Below are positions 1 to 8,279 of a stretch of DNA of 64,000 nucleotides, in pieces. The notes below the pieces were generated by a model, which worked only from the letters and a program-made list of their open reading frames with translations, was not told the origin of the DNA and ran no database searches. Source of the stretch: JAZDFP01 sp043801445 (lineage in GTDB: Bacteria; Planctomycetota; MHYJ01; JACQXL01); NCBI GenBank assembly GCA_043801445.1, contig JAZDMB010000012.1:11326-75325 (forward strand), in the 5' to 3' direction. Every line of letters starts with the position of its first letter. Positions within the stretch are counted from its first letter, which is position 1. Position numbers and translations under genes: made by a program.

Positions 1-93
1 GTAAAAAAATTATGATACATCTTGCAGAATGACCGACAAAACAAGAATATCTTGTTTAATCTGGCGGTGAAATCGAATGAGGTAAAGGATGAT

Positions 94-1443
94 ATGAAGT
101 CTTTTATTATCTTGTCTATTTTGATAATCTTTATAGTAGTGGCAGGCTATTTTATTATCAAGTGTTATCATCCTGACTCTTTGGTTTCGCCTCCTTCTAA
201 GCAAGACAAACATACTATAGAAAAACATGTTACAGATAAGAGGGATTCTAATCAAACCAATATCCCCAAAAACATTGTAATAACATCTGATTTATCTAAT
301 CAAACAATAGCATCTGGTTCATCCTGCAGTTATACCACTGCAAAAGATAAGAACTACTCTGAACTTGCCGAACGGCTCCGGCAGACTGTTCCTGATTCCG
401 AACGACCAGTGAAGATTAAAGAATTCATTCGCCAATTAAAAGAAGCAAAGGCACAATCACCACTATTCATTGGGGCGTGTGTTATGATTCGCGCACTTGA
501 CGCTAAAGAAGCAATCCCTGAATTAATAAACCTTCTGGATGATGAAGACAAATGCTATATGGCCATGGTAACCCTTGGTGGGCTTGGCGCCAAAGAGGCA
601 ATCCCTAAAATAATAAACCTTCTGGATGATGAACGCGAAGGCCTTACAGCCACAAGAGTTCTTGGTGAACTCGGCGCCAAAGAGGCAATTCCTAAATTAA
701 TGAATCTGCTGAATCATAAATATGAGGAAATGCGTGTGGCTGCTGTTCAAACTCTCAGCAAACTTGGCGCCAAAGAGGCAATCCCTGAATTAACAAATCT
801 GCTGAATGATGAAAGTGGTCAAGTGCGTCTGACTGCCGCTTGTGCTCTCGACAACCTCGGCGTCAGAGATGTAGCAATCCCTGAAATAACAAAACTACTG
901 AATGATGAAAGTATTTCAGTGCTACTGTCTGCCGCTTGCGCCCTCGGCGACCTTGGCGCCAAAGATGTAGCAATCACTGAACTAATAAAACTGCTGAAAA
1001 CTGGAAAGCTCGCGCCGCCCGTCGCGTCCGTCTTCCGCGCATCCGCCGCTCGTTCACTCGGCAGATTTGACGCCAGAGAATCAATCCCGGAACTAATAAA
1101 ACTACTGGATGATGAAGCTTGGGAGGTACGCCAGGCAGCTGGTGATGCACTCGGAGAACTTGATGATAAAGAGATAATCACTGACCCTAAACCAACGGAA
1201 CCACTGAGAGATAAAGATTCTTTGTGGGCGTGTAAAATAGCATTGGCTATTAATCCCAAAGATGCCTTAGCTTATCTTTATATGGGAGTTATTTATCACG
1301 ATAGATTCGATAACCCTTCCAAGGCAATTTTCTACTATACCAAATATCTGGAATTGGCGTCACCAGATGCACGTGAGCGTGAGGATGTGGATCGAGGGAT
1401 TAAGGACTGCAACAAACGCATTAATCATTCTCGTTCTAAGTAA
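94..1443 (+). CDS. Membrane-anchored HEAT-repeat protein with TPR-like tail
   Basis: Probably a scaffold or protein-interaction protein facing the periplasm; no catalytic motif is visible. The N-terminus is one hydrophobic segment (roughly residues 3-22) followed by a Ser/Pro/Lys-rich linker. About seven HEAT/PBS-lyase-type repeats of roughly 31 residues follow, each with an AKEAIPELINLL-like helix. The last 60 or so residues look like one TPR (YLYMGVIYHDRF, then AIFYYTKYLELA). I start at the ATG at 94 because AAAGGA and GAGG lie just upstream and the hydrophobic segment then sits at the N-terminus. An in-frame ATG at 22 has no ribosome binding site. The gene lies near the window edge, so its upstream context is unknown. 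Family recognition is firm, function is not. Confidence 0.75.
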   Translation: MKSFIILSILIIFIVVAGYFIIKCYHPDSLVSPPSKQDKHTIEKHVTDKRDSNQTNIPKNIVITSDLSNQTIASGSSCSYTTAKDKNYSELAERLRQTVPDSERPVKIKEFIRQLKEAKAQSPLFIGACVMIRALDAKEAIPELINLLDDEDKCYMAMVTLGGLGAKEAIPKIINLLDDEREGLTATRVLGELGAKEAIPKLMNLLNHKYEEMRVAAVQTLSKLGAKEAIPELTNLLNDESGQVRLTAACALDNLGVRDVAIPEITKLLNDESISVLLSAACALGDLGAKDVAITELIKLLKTGKLAPPVASVFRASAARSLGRFDARESIPELIKLLDDEAWEVRQAAGDALGELDDKEIITDPKPTEPLRDKDSLWACKIALAINPKDALAYLYMGVIYHDRFDNPSKAIFYYTKYLELASPDAREREDVDRGIKDCNKRINHSRSK

Positions 1444-1530
1444 ATGATATCGGTGTACCTGCGACACACATCTGAACAAGCCAAAAATACCCAAAAACTA
1501 ACGGGAAATTAATCAACAAAGGATGAATAA

Positions 1531-1823
1531 GTATCCCAAGGGATGACTGGCTTGTTCCAAGGGACGAAGGGTTTGTACTCAAGAACAGCTGAGTTGTACC
1601 AAGGAATAATTGGGCTGTTCCAAAGAACGAACGGTTTGTACTGAGGGACGAAGGGTTTGTACTGAAGAACGACTGAGTTGTACCAAGGAACAATTGGACT
1701 GTTCCAAGGAACGACCGGCTTGTACTGAAGAACGAACGCTGGTACTCAAGAACGAATGGCTTGTACTGAGGAACGAAGGGTTCATCCCTAGGGCTGAACG
1801 GTTTAGACTCAGGGATATCTGAG
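1531..1823 (+). repeat. 21-bp tandem array 1 (about 14 units)
   Basis: Units of 21 nt (one of 20) repeat without spacers, with consensus TTGTACYRAGGAACGA followed by a variable RNKGR. Every fourth unit is most alike (1552-1635 against 1636-1719), giving an 84-bp higher-order repeat. Several units hold a short palindrome such as GTTCCAAGGAAC. Because 21 is divisible by 3, open frames of heptapeptide repeats arise on both strands. None has a convincing start, so I do not call a gene. Related arrays lie at 6192-6466 and 49954-50120. Confidence 0.9.
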
Positions 1824-1827
1824 ATGT

Positions 1828-1914
1828 CCTTGTAAAGTTCTAATCAGTGCTATGGCGGTCCCTGACGGAACTGCTTCAGTGAACCTCGCCCCGTTAGCGG
1901 TGGCTTTTACAAGG
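1828..1914. repeat. Inverted repeat of 87 bp after array 1
   Basis: CCTTGTAAAG at 1828-1837 pairs with CTTTTACAAGG at 1904-1914 around a GC-richer interior. It sits between the 21-bp array and a consensus promoter. It may form an RNA stem or be a small non-autonomous element; no U-tract follows, so I do not call it a terminator. Confidence 0.5.
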
Positions 1915-1920
1915 TTTTCC

Positions 1921-1948
1921 TTGACACAGACTGTTTTTTGATTATAAT
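1921..1948 (+). promoter_or_regulatory. Consensus sigma-70-type promoter
   Basis: TTGACA at 1921-1926 and TATAAT at 1943-1948 are both exact consensus hexamers, 16 nt apart. This would start transcription near 1955 and give a leader of about 215 nt before the gene at 2171, running through the inverted-repeat element at 1980-2112. Confidence 0.6.
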
Positions 1949-1979
1949 AATTAATTAGACGAAGCAAGAAAACTTCGTA

Positions 1980-2112
1980 ACCACAGACAAACACAGATTG
2001 ACACAGATAATTGACGATATTTTATAAGGAATCCATTAGACCAAGATTAATCCTTTCTTGTATTCTTGGTCTCTTTATAGACATATCGTATTGCTCTGTG
2101 AACTCTGTGGCT
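1980..2112. repeat. Inverted-repeat element (CCACAGA type)
   Basis: The left end reads ACCACAGACAAACACAG and the right end CTCTGTGAACTCTGTGGCT, about 85 nt apart with no gene inside. It belongs to the same dispersed family as the elements at 14955, 15807, 41154, 51017, 56443 and 58312 and the flanks of the gene at 17708. Confidence 0.6.
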
Positions 2113-2170
2113 AATTTTTACCTGTGCCCGTAGGGTATACTTTCCTATACCTTAAAAAAAGGAGTAGTTT

Positions 2171-4336
2171 ATGATTAACATACTGAAAGGTATCAGCGGA
2201 TTTATTATAATAGCCATCGTGATAGCATTGGGGTTCGGTATTGTCCGGGCAGTTCCGGTCGGTAAGGAAACGCCAAAGCAGGAGAAAGCTACACCGGTAC
2301 AGAGCGAGACCAAAGAAAAAACACCTGCCCGACTGGACACCCAGTCAGGCGGGAAAGAGGAACAAACTCCCCGCGAAAAGGAAATATGGATTTATAAACT
2401 GATTCATAAACTGGAGACTTCGCAAGACCTGTGGGTCAAAGTGGAGGCGGTAAAAAAACTGGGCGAGTTAAAAGACCCCAAGGTAATCACGGCACTTGCC
2501 AGAGCGCTCAATGACGAAAGTGTTGATATCTGTGTGGAAGCGCTGCGCGCCCTAAAGAAAATAGGCGATGCCGAATCGCTCAAACTACTTATGACCGGCA
2601 CCGTCATCTACGATATGCAGTCACTCCGTTTCTATGCCCTTGAAGCAGCCCTGGCTATCGACCCGGTAAAAACCCGGGAATTCCTTAAAGCCAATTTCAA
2701 AAGCGTATTTCCTAATGTCCGCAATAATGCCGCTGAATCACTGGCGAATCTGGTCACTCTCACCAATAAAAGAGACAAGGAATCTATCGAACAATTAGTG
2801 AGTCTTTTAAGCCATGAACCGAATAAAGACAATCGTGAAAAAATAGCAGAATCACTAAATCTCATTACTCAGGCTGAACTGACCTCTGCAGAACCCAAAG
2901 ACTGGCAGGAGTGGTGGCACAAGAATAAAAAAACCATGAGCGAAAATATAAAAACCAAAGAAGTGATTACAGGGACGGAAAAACCGGAAACAAAACCGAG
3001 CCCTGAAAAAAAAGCCAAAGCCATTAAACAGAAAAAAGCGCAGGATGAATTTGATGCGTTCAAAGACAAGACAATCCTGGACAGAAATCCCGACGACCCG
3101 ACCAAATCCTATTTCGCAGGCCGTTCTGAGGAAGGTAAAACGCTCTCAGTAGCCGCATTTGCCAACGGTGACAGCCGCGTCCTGAAACTGGTGGAAGACG
3201 CCCTTAACTGGCTGCAGCGTCACCAGGAAAAAGAAGGATTCTGGGACTATAACGGCTATGTTAAACACTGCCATTCCAGTCCGCCAGGGGCAGATATATC
3301 TCCGGCACAGGGTAACCCGCCGGAGGTGGGTCTGCCTCAGGCACAGGGCAGCAAGGAAAAAACTGCATCCGACAAGAAGAAGACTGCATCCGATAAAACA
3401 GACGATACCACCGAGATTAAAGGTGATTATGACGTAGCCGTAACAGGCTTGGCATTACTGGCATTCCTCGGAGCCGGACATACTCATATGCCGGGCCAGA
3501 AAGTCGGATTACCGGCCGGCGGAAAATATAAACCTACTGTAGAACGCGGACTGCACTGGCTGGTTTCCAATCAGAACGGCGACGGCAGTTTCCGCAATCC
3601 AGTCACAGGCGGTGTCGGCAACAAGGTCAATATGTTTGAACAGGCGATGGCAACACTGGCGATATCCGAGGCATACGGCATGACCGGCGACGAAACGCTG
3701 AAAGTCCCGGCGCAGAAGGCGATGAGCTTTATCAATTATGCCAAGAACCCGGGCAAGGGCTGGCGTTATACGCCTAATTGCAGCGATAACGATACCTCTG
3801 TTGTCGGCTGGCAGGTCTTTGCACTGAAATCAGGCAAGGTTTCAGGTCTGGACATAAACCGCAACGATTTCGTTGACGCATCCAAATGGCTGGATGATAT
3901 GACTAATTTAGAAACTGCCCGGGTCGGTTATAACAAAAAAGGAACCGGCTCTACTGCCATTACTTCTATCGGCATTATCTGCAAGATGCTTCTGGGCTGG
4001 CGTAATGATTCGCCCATTTTACAAAAGGGAGCGGAAATCGTCCTTAAGGATGACTCTTACCAGGGCGAGACACAGGATTTCTATCATATCTACCAGACCT
4101 CTCTGGCGATGTTCCAGATGGGCGGACGCTACTGGGAAAACTGGAATAGCCAGATGACAAATTTCCTGGGTAATGCAGCCGTCAAAGAAGGCTGTGAACA
4201 CGGCAGTTGGTCTGCCCGGATTGAGAAATGGTCTAAAAGCAGGGTTTACACCACAGCACTTGGCGCACTGTCGCTGGAAATCTATTACCGATACCTGCCA
4301 TTTGCCAGAACTGAAAAGTCAGAACAGCCGATGTAG
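2171..4336 (+). CDS. Exported HEAT-repeat and prenyltransferase/squalene-cyclase-repeat protein
   Basis: The N-terminus is a signal peptide or anchor (hydrophobic residues about 8-27). HEAT repeats cover roughly residues 70-240 and a Lys/Glu-rich linker follows to about 300. The C-terminal half carries alpha/alpha-toroid repeats typical of prenyltransferase/squalene oxidase-like proteins: ALNWLQRHQ, GLHWLVSNQNGDGSF, DTSVVGWQVFALKSG. Such proteins without cyclase motifs are common in planctomycetes, where their role is unknown; I see no DXDD-type catalytic motif. AGGAG lies 7 nt upstream of the start. Residues about 374-408, between the first and second toroid repeats, are encoded by a dispersed palindromic element (3291-3395). 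A consensus promoter lies at 1921. Confidence 0.8.
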   Translation: MINILKGISGFIIIAIVIALGFGIVRAVPVGKETPKQEKATPVQSETKEKTPARLDTQSGGKEEQTPREKEIWIYKLIHKLETSQDLWVKVEAVKKLGELKDPKVITALARALNDESVDICVEALRALKKIGDAESLKLLMTGTVIYDMQSLRFYALEAALAIDPVKTREFLKANFKSVFPNVRNNAAESLANLVTLTNKRDKESIEQLVSLLSHEPNKDNREKIAESLNLITQAELTSAEPKDWQEWWHKNKKTMSENIKTKEVITGTEKPETKPSPEKKAKAIKQKKAQDEFDAFKDKTILDRNPDDPTKSYFAGRSEEGKTLSVAAFANGDSRVLKLVEDALNWLQRHQEKEGFWDYNGYVKHCHSSPPGADISPAQGNPPEVGLPQAQGSKEKTASDKKKTASDKTDDTTEIKGDYDVAVTGLALLAFLGAGHTHMPGQKVGLPAGGKYKPTVERGLHWLVSNQNGDGSFRNPVTGGVGNKVNMFEQAMATLAISEAYGMTGDETLKVPAQKAMSFINYAKNPGKGWRYTPNCSDNDTSVVGWQVFALKSGKVSGLDINRNDFVDASKWLDDMTNLETARVGYNKKGTGSTAITSIGIICKMLLGWRNDSPILQKGAEIVLKDDSYQGETQDFYHIYQTSLAMFQMGGRYWENWNSQMTNFLGNAAVKEGCEHGSWSARIEKWSKSRVYTTALGALSLEIYYRYLPFARTEKSEQPM
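3291..3395 (+). repeat. Dispersed two-hairpin element, copy A, in coding frame
   Basis: A degenerate half copy (CCGCCAGGGGCAGAT) is followed by a fuller copy (TCTGCCTCAGGCACAGGGCA, then GCAAGGAAAAAACTGC). The ACTGCATCCGA tail is doubled. It is read in the frame giving LPQAQGSKEKTASD. Other copies are at 16139, 19601 and 59088. Confidence 0.75.
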
Positions 4337-4357
4337 CTGTTATATACCAGCAGGCTT

Positions 4358-4384
4358 TCTCTGTGTACTCTGTGTCTCTGTGGC
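4358..4384. repeat. Half of a CTCTGTGGC-type repeat
   Basis: The sequence CTCTGTGTACTCTGTGTCTC followed by TGTGGC matches the right arm of the inverted-repeat family seen at 1980 and 58312. No matching left arm was found nearby. It abuts the stop codon of the minus-strand gene at 4385. Confidence 0.5.
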
Positions 4385-5386
4385 TTATCCCCTCAACACG
4401 ACCACATCAAATGTATTATCCGCTATAGCCGGCTGGTTTAGTAAGATTGAAACACCTGTGCCTTGCGGTAACCCAGGTAACAGGAATAGTTGCCTGATTA
4501 ACTGGTCTTGATTCGTGGGAATAGAGTAACCTAAAATCACACCGCCATTCAAATCCGGGTCTCCCAAAGGCGGATATAACCCGCCTACTTGTAATGCTGG
4601 AATTGTGATGCTGACAATCTTATAACTTAATTTAGTTTTCGATACCGCGCCATCGGCAATTTCACCTGTTGCAACAGGAGGGACTAACGGCCTCACCGCT
4701 CCACCCGGAACAAAAGACAATTTCTCCGGTGTTACTGCACCGTTACTAATCTTGGCGGTCTCTACTGCGTTCGTGGCAAGTTTAGCAGCAGTAACTGCGC
4801 TGGATGCAATCTTCTGAGCGATTATTGAAGCATCGGCAATCTCATCAGTCGCAACCGGTGGCGTTATCGGGCGGACAATAGACGGCGGAACAAAAGACAA
4901 TTTCGCCGGAGTTACCGAGCCATTGGCTATCTTCTCCGTTGTAACCGCACCATTCGCTAACCGAGCACTGCTAACTGCCCCAGATGCAATCTTCGCACTC
5001 GTTACTGCGCTGGTGGCAATCTTCTCGGTCGTTACTGCGCCATTGATTATCTTCTCGGTGATAACGGTATTCGGTTGTAGGTGAGCGGTGCTAATTGCGC
5101 CATTCGCTAGTCGCTCACCGCTAACCGCTCCAGGGGCAATCTTCAGTGTTGTTACTGCGCCGGTGGCGATTTTCTCAGTTGTGACACATGCATCCTTTAA
5201 CCGGGAACTGCTTACCTGTTTCTCGCCGATTTTATCACGGGTCACCGCTCCATTAGCAATCTTTTCGGTAGTTACACTTGCAACCTGTAACTTAGAACTT
5301 GAAACCTGCAACTCGCCTATTTTAGGCGCTGTCACCGCGCCGTTAGCAATATGCTCGGTCTTTACCTCATTCGGTAATAATGACAT
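4385..5386 (-). CDS. KIANGAVT-repeat protein (cassette gene B, copy 1)
   Basis: The first two thirds are about 20 short repeats of the form (T/S)xKIANGAVT or SSSRLKDASVT, alternating in a way seen in tail-fibre-like and beta-helical stalk proteins. The last 105 or so residues form a non-repetitive head from SFVPGGAVRPLVPP to the end. It is nearly identical to the head of the protein at 51121-51975, while the repeat region differs in number and order. There is no signal peptide or membrane segment. AAAGGT lies about 6 nt before the ATG. It is preceded on the same strand by gene A (5462-6121), separated only by a C/G-tract inverted repeat. A structural fibre or adhesin is a guess from repeat type alone. 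Confidence 0.7.
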   Translation of the reverse strand: MSLLPNEVKTEHIANGAVTAPKIGELQVSSSKLQVASVTTEKIANGAVTRDKIGEKQVSSSRLKDACVTTEKIATGAVTTLKIAPGAVSGERLANGAISTAHLQPNTVITEKIINGAVTTEKIATSAVTSAKIASGAVSSARLANGAVTTEKIANGSVTPAKLSFVPPSIVRPITPPVATDEIADASIIAQKIASSAVTAAKLATNAVETAKISNGAVTPEKLSFVPGGAVRPLVPPVATGEIADGAVSKTKLSYKIVSITIPALQVGGLYPPLGDPDLNGGVILGYSIPTNQDQLIRQLFLLPGLPQGTGVSILLNQPAIADNTFDVVVLRG

Positions 5387-5398
5387 AATATACCTTTC

Positions 5399-5446
5399 AA
5401 ATCCCCCTCTTCTCCCCCTTTGATAAAGGGGGATGAAGGGGGATTT
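5399..5446. repeat. C-tract/G-tract inverted repeat between cassette genes
   Basis: AAATCCCCC... and ...GGGGGATTT arms enclose an inner CCCCCTTTGATAAAGGGGG hairpin. The same element occupies the equivalent gap of the second cassette (51035-51079). It could be a transcript stem between genes A and B or a common miniature element carried along in the duplication. Confidence 0.8.
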
Positions 5447-5461
5447 ATCTATTCGTTTTAA

Positions 5462-6121
5462 CTATGGACTGACCGTGCATTTGGCGGTTTCGCTGAACGG
5501 ACCCGTGCGTATCTTCTTATCAAACCACTGCGCCCGGTATTCCACATTAGTCGGCTCGGTTATTGCCAGATTGTGTAAATAGGGGCTGTTGGTGTCATCC
5601 GCCACGAATGTCCACGGCCCGCTTTCTATCCGATACGAGATTCTTGCACCGGCAATGTCAGCCGGCTTGGCATTGCGTTTCTCATTGGACGGGTTAACGC
5701 CGAAATGAACCGTCACCTGTCCGCGCTGTTTCCAGTCCAGAATCAGGTTAGGTGGCGCCAGATTCAGCACATAGTCCGGCGGAATCGGGGTCGGTTCCCT
5801 ATCCGGCACGGTAATTGCCAGAATTTCGCGGTTTGCGTCGGTCATCCCCGGATGTTTCTGGAGCATCCCTGCCACAGCCCTGACCGCATCTTTAGCAGCA
5901 TCACGCAATTCATCCTTGTTTTCTGCGGCTGATTGGGCGGTATTTTGTGCCGTCTGGAGCGCCACATAACCAATCAGCCAATCATCATAGGCATCGGTTA
6001 CTGCGGTAATCAAAGCCGGGGCAATCCCCAGCGGAGTCGCAATCACACTGATATTAGTGCTGAAATTACGAAGCCATTCGTCAAACTGGGCGTCCACCCT
6101 TGGTATATAATCTCTTGCCAT
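5462..6121 (-). CDS. Cassette gene A, copy 1: YIP...W helical domain plus Fn3-like domain
   Basis: Function unknown. The first 120 or so residues look helical and Ala-rich and contain DYIPRVDAQFDEW, a segment with AQNTAQSAAENKDE, and ITVPDREPTPIPP. Residues about 125-219 look like a fibronectin-III-type beta domain (DTNSPYLHNL, YRAQWFDKK, GPFSE). All of these motifs recur in the paralogue at 50327-51001, so they are conserved landmarks. There is no signal peptide. The start is supported by AGGAGGTG about 5 nt upstream. It is followed by gene B on the same strand and preceded by 21-bp array 2. Export apparatus components or phage-derived structural proteins are possible; I cannot decide. Confidence 0.7.
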   Translation of the reverse strand: MARDYIPRVDAQFDEWLRNFSTNISVIATPLGIAPALITAVTDAYDDWLIGYVALQTAQNTAQSAAENKDELRDAAKDAVRAVAGMLQKHPGMTDANREILAITVPDREPTPIPPDYVLNLAPPNLILDWKQRGQVTVHFGVNPSNEKRNAKPADIAGARISYRIESGPWTFVADDTNSPYLHNLAITEPTNVEYRAQWFDKKIRTGPFSETAKCTVSP

Positions 6122-6191
6122 ATTTCACCTCCTACTTTACCATAAGTTATTACAGTTACAGTTGTTATGCAAATTATCCGGTGCCTGAAAC

Positions 6192-6466
6192 AAACCGGTC
6201 GTTGCTCTCTACGAACCGGTCGTTGCCCTCTACGAACCGTTGTTGTCATCTACGAACCGGTCGTTGCCTTCTACGAACTAGTCGTTGCCCTCTACGAACC
6301 AGTCGTCGCTCTCTACGAACCGGTCGTTGCTTTCTACGAACCGGTCGTTGCCCTCTACGAAACATCGTTGCCTTCTACAAACCGGTCGTTGCCCTCTACG
6401 AATCCCTTGTCGCTCTCTACGAACGAGTTGTCGCCCTCTACGAACTTCTCGTAGCTCTCTACAAAT
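6192..6466 (-). repeat. 21-bp tandem array 2 (13 units)
   Basis: Read on the minus strand, the unit is TTCGTAGAGGGCAACGACC plus GG; CTACG recurs at 6209, 6230, 6250, 6271 and so on to 6459, with two units of 20 nt. The segment GTAN6AACGACCGG is shared with array 1 (1531-1823). ACGAACCGGTCGT forms a palindrome spanning unit junctions. It lies immediately upstream of cassette gene A, on the strand of that gene. Confidence 0.9.
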
Positions 6467-6478
6467 CACCTCCTTTCC
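6465..6478 (-). promoter_or_regulatory. Extended Shine-Dalgarno-like sequence at head of array 2
   Basis: On the minus strand GGAAAGGAGGTGAT matches 13 nt of the complement of the typical 16S rRNA 3' end. It is followed by TTG and then at once a TAG, so no gene obviously starts here. The same motif, also followed by TTG, heads array 3 (49921-49934). Confidence 0.6.
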
Positions 6479-6490
6479 GTATAGTTAATA

Positions 6491-7507
6491 TTAAGAAAAG
6501 AGCATTACGATTTTAGTAGTCAGATAGGCAATCAATCCGCAACAGGGGAAGGTAAGAATCCAGGCAAAGACCATCTGACCGGAGACGCCCCAGCGGACTG
6601 AGGATAGACGTTTAGTAGCACCCACGCCCATTATTGCCGTATTGATGGTATGGGTGGTGGAAAGGGGTATACCCAGACGCGAGGCTATTTCAATGGTCAC
6701 AGCTGCAGCAGTCTCAGCCGCAAAGCCATTCACCGGCTCCAACCTGGTTATCTTGAATCCCATCGTCTTCATAATTTTCCAGCCTCCGAAGGCAGTGCCG
6801 ATAGCCATTGTCATGGCACATAGAATGATAATCCAAATAGGAACATGGAATCCCTGGCTTTTGAATACATCCATTGGAATCACACCACCCAAGGCTAGAG
6901 CCAGCGCGAACACTCCGATAAATTTTTGGCCGTCGTTAGTGCCGTGGCTGAAAGCCATAAAGGCAGAAGAGAAAATCTGGGCTTTACTGAATATATTTAC
7001 GCCGGCGCCCCGCTTGATTCTGGCAAAAAGCAGGTAAATCAGGGACATAAGAATAAATGCTCCGATAAATCCGAGGAAGGTGGAAAATGCCAGTCCAATT
7101 AGGACCTTTTTCCAGCCAGCCCAGAGAAGAACTGATACACCTGTCTTGGCTATGCCCGCGCCGGCAAGCCCGGCAACCAAGGCATGCGATTCACTGGTAG
7201 GCAATCCGAAATACCAAGCAACGGTGGAGAATATAATAATACCCAGCATGGCTGATCCGATGGTGGTCAGGTTAATCACCGAGGGATCAACGATGCCTTT
7301 GCCTATGGTCATTGCCACGGCCGTGCCAGCCAGCAGAACTCCCATCAGGTTCAAAATCACGGTCATAAATAAAGCCTGAACTGGCGAGAGTACACGGGTT
7401 GATACTACAGTAGCCATAGCATTGGGCGCATCGGTCCAGCCGTTGACAAACTCTGCCCAGAGAATAAGGAGCATGACTATAATTAATCCGATTGAGATAT
7501 CAGGCAT
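6491..7507 (-). CDS. PiT-family inorganic phosphate permease
   Basis: Low-affinity, cation-coupled phosphate uptake in the inner membrane. About ten hydrophobic segments are visible. The two PHO4-family signature regions are present: NGWTDAPNAMATVV near the N-terminus and SHGTNDGQKFIGV near residue 190. PLSTTHT near residue 290 is also typical. Length 338 fits bacterial short PiT proteins. The ATG overlaps the end of the DUF47 gene by 8 nt, a pairing known from many genomes in which the DUF47 protein regulates the permease. With the kinase and regulator upstream it forms a phosphate-type module. Transport of another oxyanion such as sulfate cannot be excluded. Confidence 0.9.
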   Translation of the reverse strand: MPDISIGLIIVMLLILWAEFVNGWTDAPNAMATVVSTRVLSPVQALFMTVILNLMGVLLAGTAVAMTIGKGIVDPSVINLTTIGSAMLGIIIFSTVAWYFGLPTSESHALVAGLAGAGIAKTGVSVLLWAGWKKVLIGLAFSTFLGFIGAFILMSLIYLLFARIKRGAGVNIFSKAQIFSSAFMAFSHGTNDGQKFIGVFALALALGGVIPMDVFKSQGFHVPIWIIILCAMTMAIGTAFGGWKIMKTMGFKITRLEPVNGFAAETAAAVTIEIASRLGIPLSTTHTINTAIMGVGATKRLSSVRWGVSGQMVFAWILTFPCCGLIAYLTTKIVMLFS

Positions 7508-8132
7508 ATTTTAGGATAACCCCCTCAATAACATTAGCCACATCTTCGCAGTAATCAATGGCAGTTTCCAAATCTTCATAGATTTCTTTCCATTTAATGA
7601 CATTAATAGGATTATTCTTCTCGCGCTCAAAAAGTGAAGTCATTGCCTTACGCAATAATTGGTCTCCTTCATTTTCAACTGTATGAATATTAACACAATG
7701 AGATATTGTTTCTTTAGAATTCTTGATATTTCGTAAGCCGGTAATTGCCTGAGTCACGATATCGGTGGCTTTAATCAACAATTCAGCAAATGACTTGGCT
7801 TCAGGAGTAATCTCATCTATTTTATAAAGCGCTAAACGGCCGCTTGCCCCATCCATCAGGTCAAGAACATCATCTAACTTGGTAATGAGTTCGTGGATAT
7901 CTTCGCGGTCAATTGGAGTTATAAATGTCTTATTAAGCATTTCTATAGTTTGATGAGTAAGTTCGTCGCCTTGATGTTCAATATCTTTAATGATACTTAC
8001 TTTTTCTCCAAGTGATTCAGGGTAGTTTTTCATCAAGTCATCTAATGCCCGGGCGCCGGCTGAAACATTCGCAGATGATTTTTCAAACATCTCGAAGAAC
8101 GCCTTGTCCTTGGTTACCAGTGAACTAATCAT
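7500..8132 (-). CDS. DUF47 (PhoU-like) regulator of PiT transporter
   Basis: All-helical cytoplasmic protein of 210 residues of the DUF47/PhoU_div family. Members usually sit directly upstream of a PiT permease and are thought to modulate it. Visible landmarks are DKAFFEMFEKS at the start, HQGDELTHQTIEMLN with TFITPIDREDIHEL, and a C-terminal YEDLETAIDYCEDVANVIEG. I start at 8132, where AAAGGA lies about 7 nt upstream and the family N-terminus MISSLVTKDK begins. An ATG at 8171 lies in a GGCGCC palindrome without a ribosome binding site. The stop overlaps the permease start, suggesting translational coupling. Confidence 0.88.
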   Translation of the reverse strand: MISSLVTKDKAFFEMFEKSSANVSAGARALDDLMKNYPESLGEKVSIIKDIEHQGDELTHQTIEMLNKTFITPIDREDIHELITKLDDVLDLMDGASGRLALYKIDEITPEAKSFAELLIKATDIVTQAITGLRNIKNSKETISHCVNIHTVENEGDQLLRKAMTSLFEREKNNPINVIKWKEIYEDLETAIDYCEDVANVIEGVILKYA

Positions 8133-8154
8133 ATTTGTTCCTTTCTTGAACATC

Positions 8155-8189
8155 TGGCGCCGAAGCGCCATGGCGCCCTTATGGCGCCA
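8155..8189. repeat. GGCGCC palindromic cluster upstream of DUF47 gene
   Basis: TGGCGCC and GGCGCCA arms enclose two further GGCGCC/GCGCC copies within 35 bp. It would lie in the leader of the DUF47-PiT transcript; whether it is a regulatory stem or a chance GC clamp is open. Confidence 0.45.
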
Positions 8190-8279
8190 CTTTCTTTTAG
8201 TTGCTGGAAGTATAAGAAAGATGTGTTAAGGAATTATAAAGAATTTATTAAATCTTGGTGAACCCCGTTAGAAGTGGTA

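Noticed and set aside
819..1259. Open frame of 146 codons antisense to the HEAT-repeat gene
   Set aside because: Ser/Ala-rich shadow of the repeats with no start signal.
1610..1822. Heptad-repeat open frame in array 1
   Set aside because: TTG start without a ribosome binding site; all three frames stay open in a 21-bp repeat, so openness is not evidence.
1531..1823. CRISPR-like periodic repeats (also at 6192-6466 and 49954-50120)
   Set aside because: Units follow each other directly with no unique spacers, units are only 21 bp, and no cas gene is present.
4173..4511. Open frame of 112 codons spanning the end of the HEAT/toroid gene and the intergenic repeat
   Set aside because: Overlaps two supported genes, lacks a ribosome binding site, and its middle is the CTCTGTGGC repeat.
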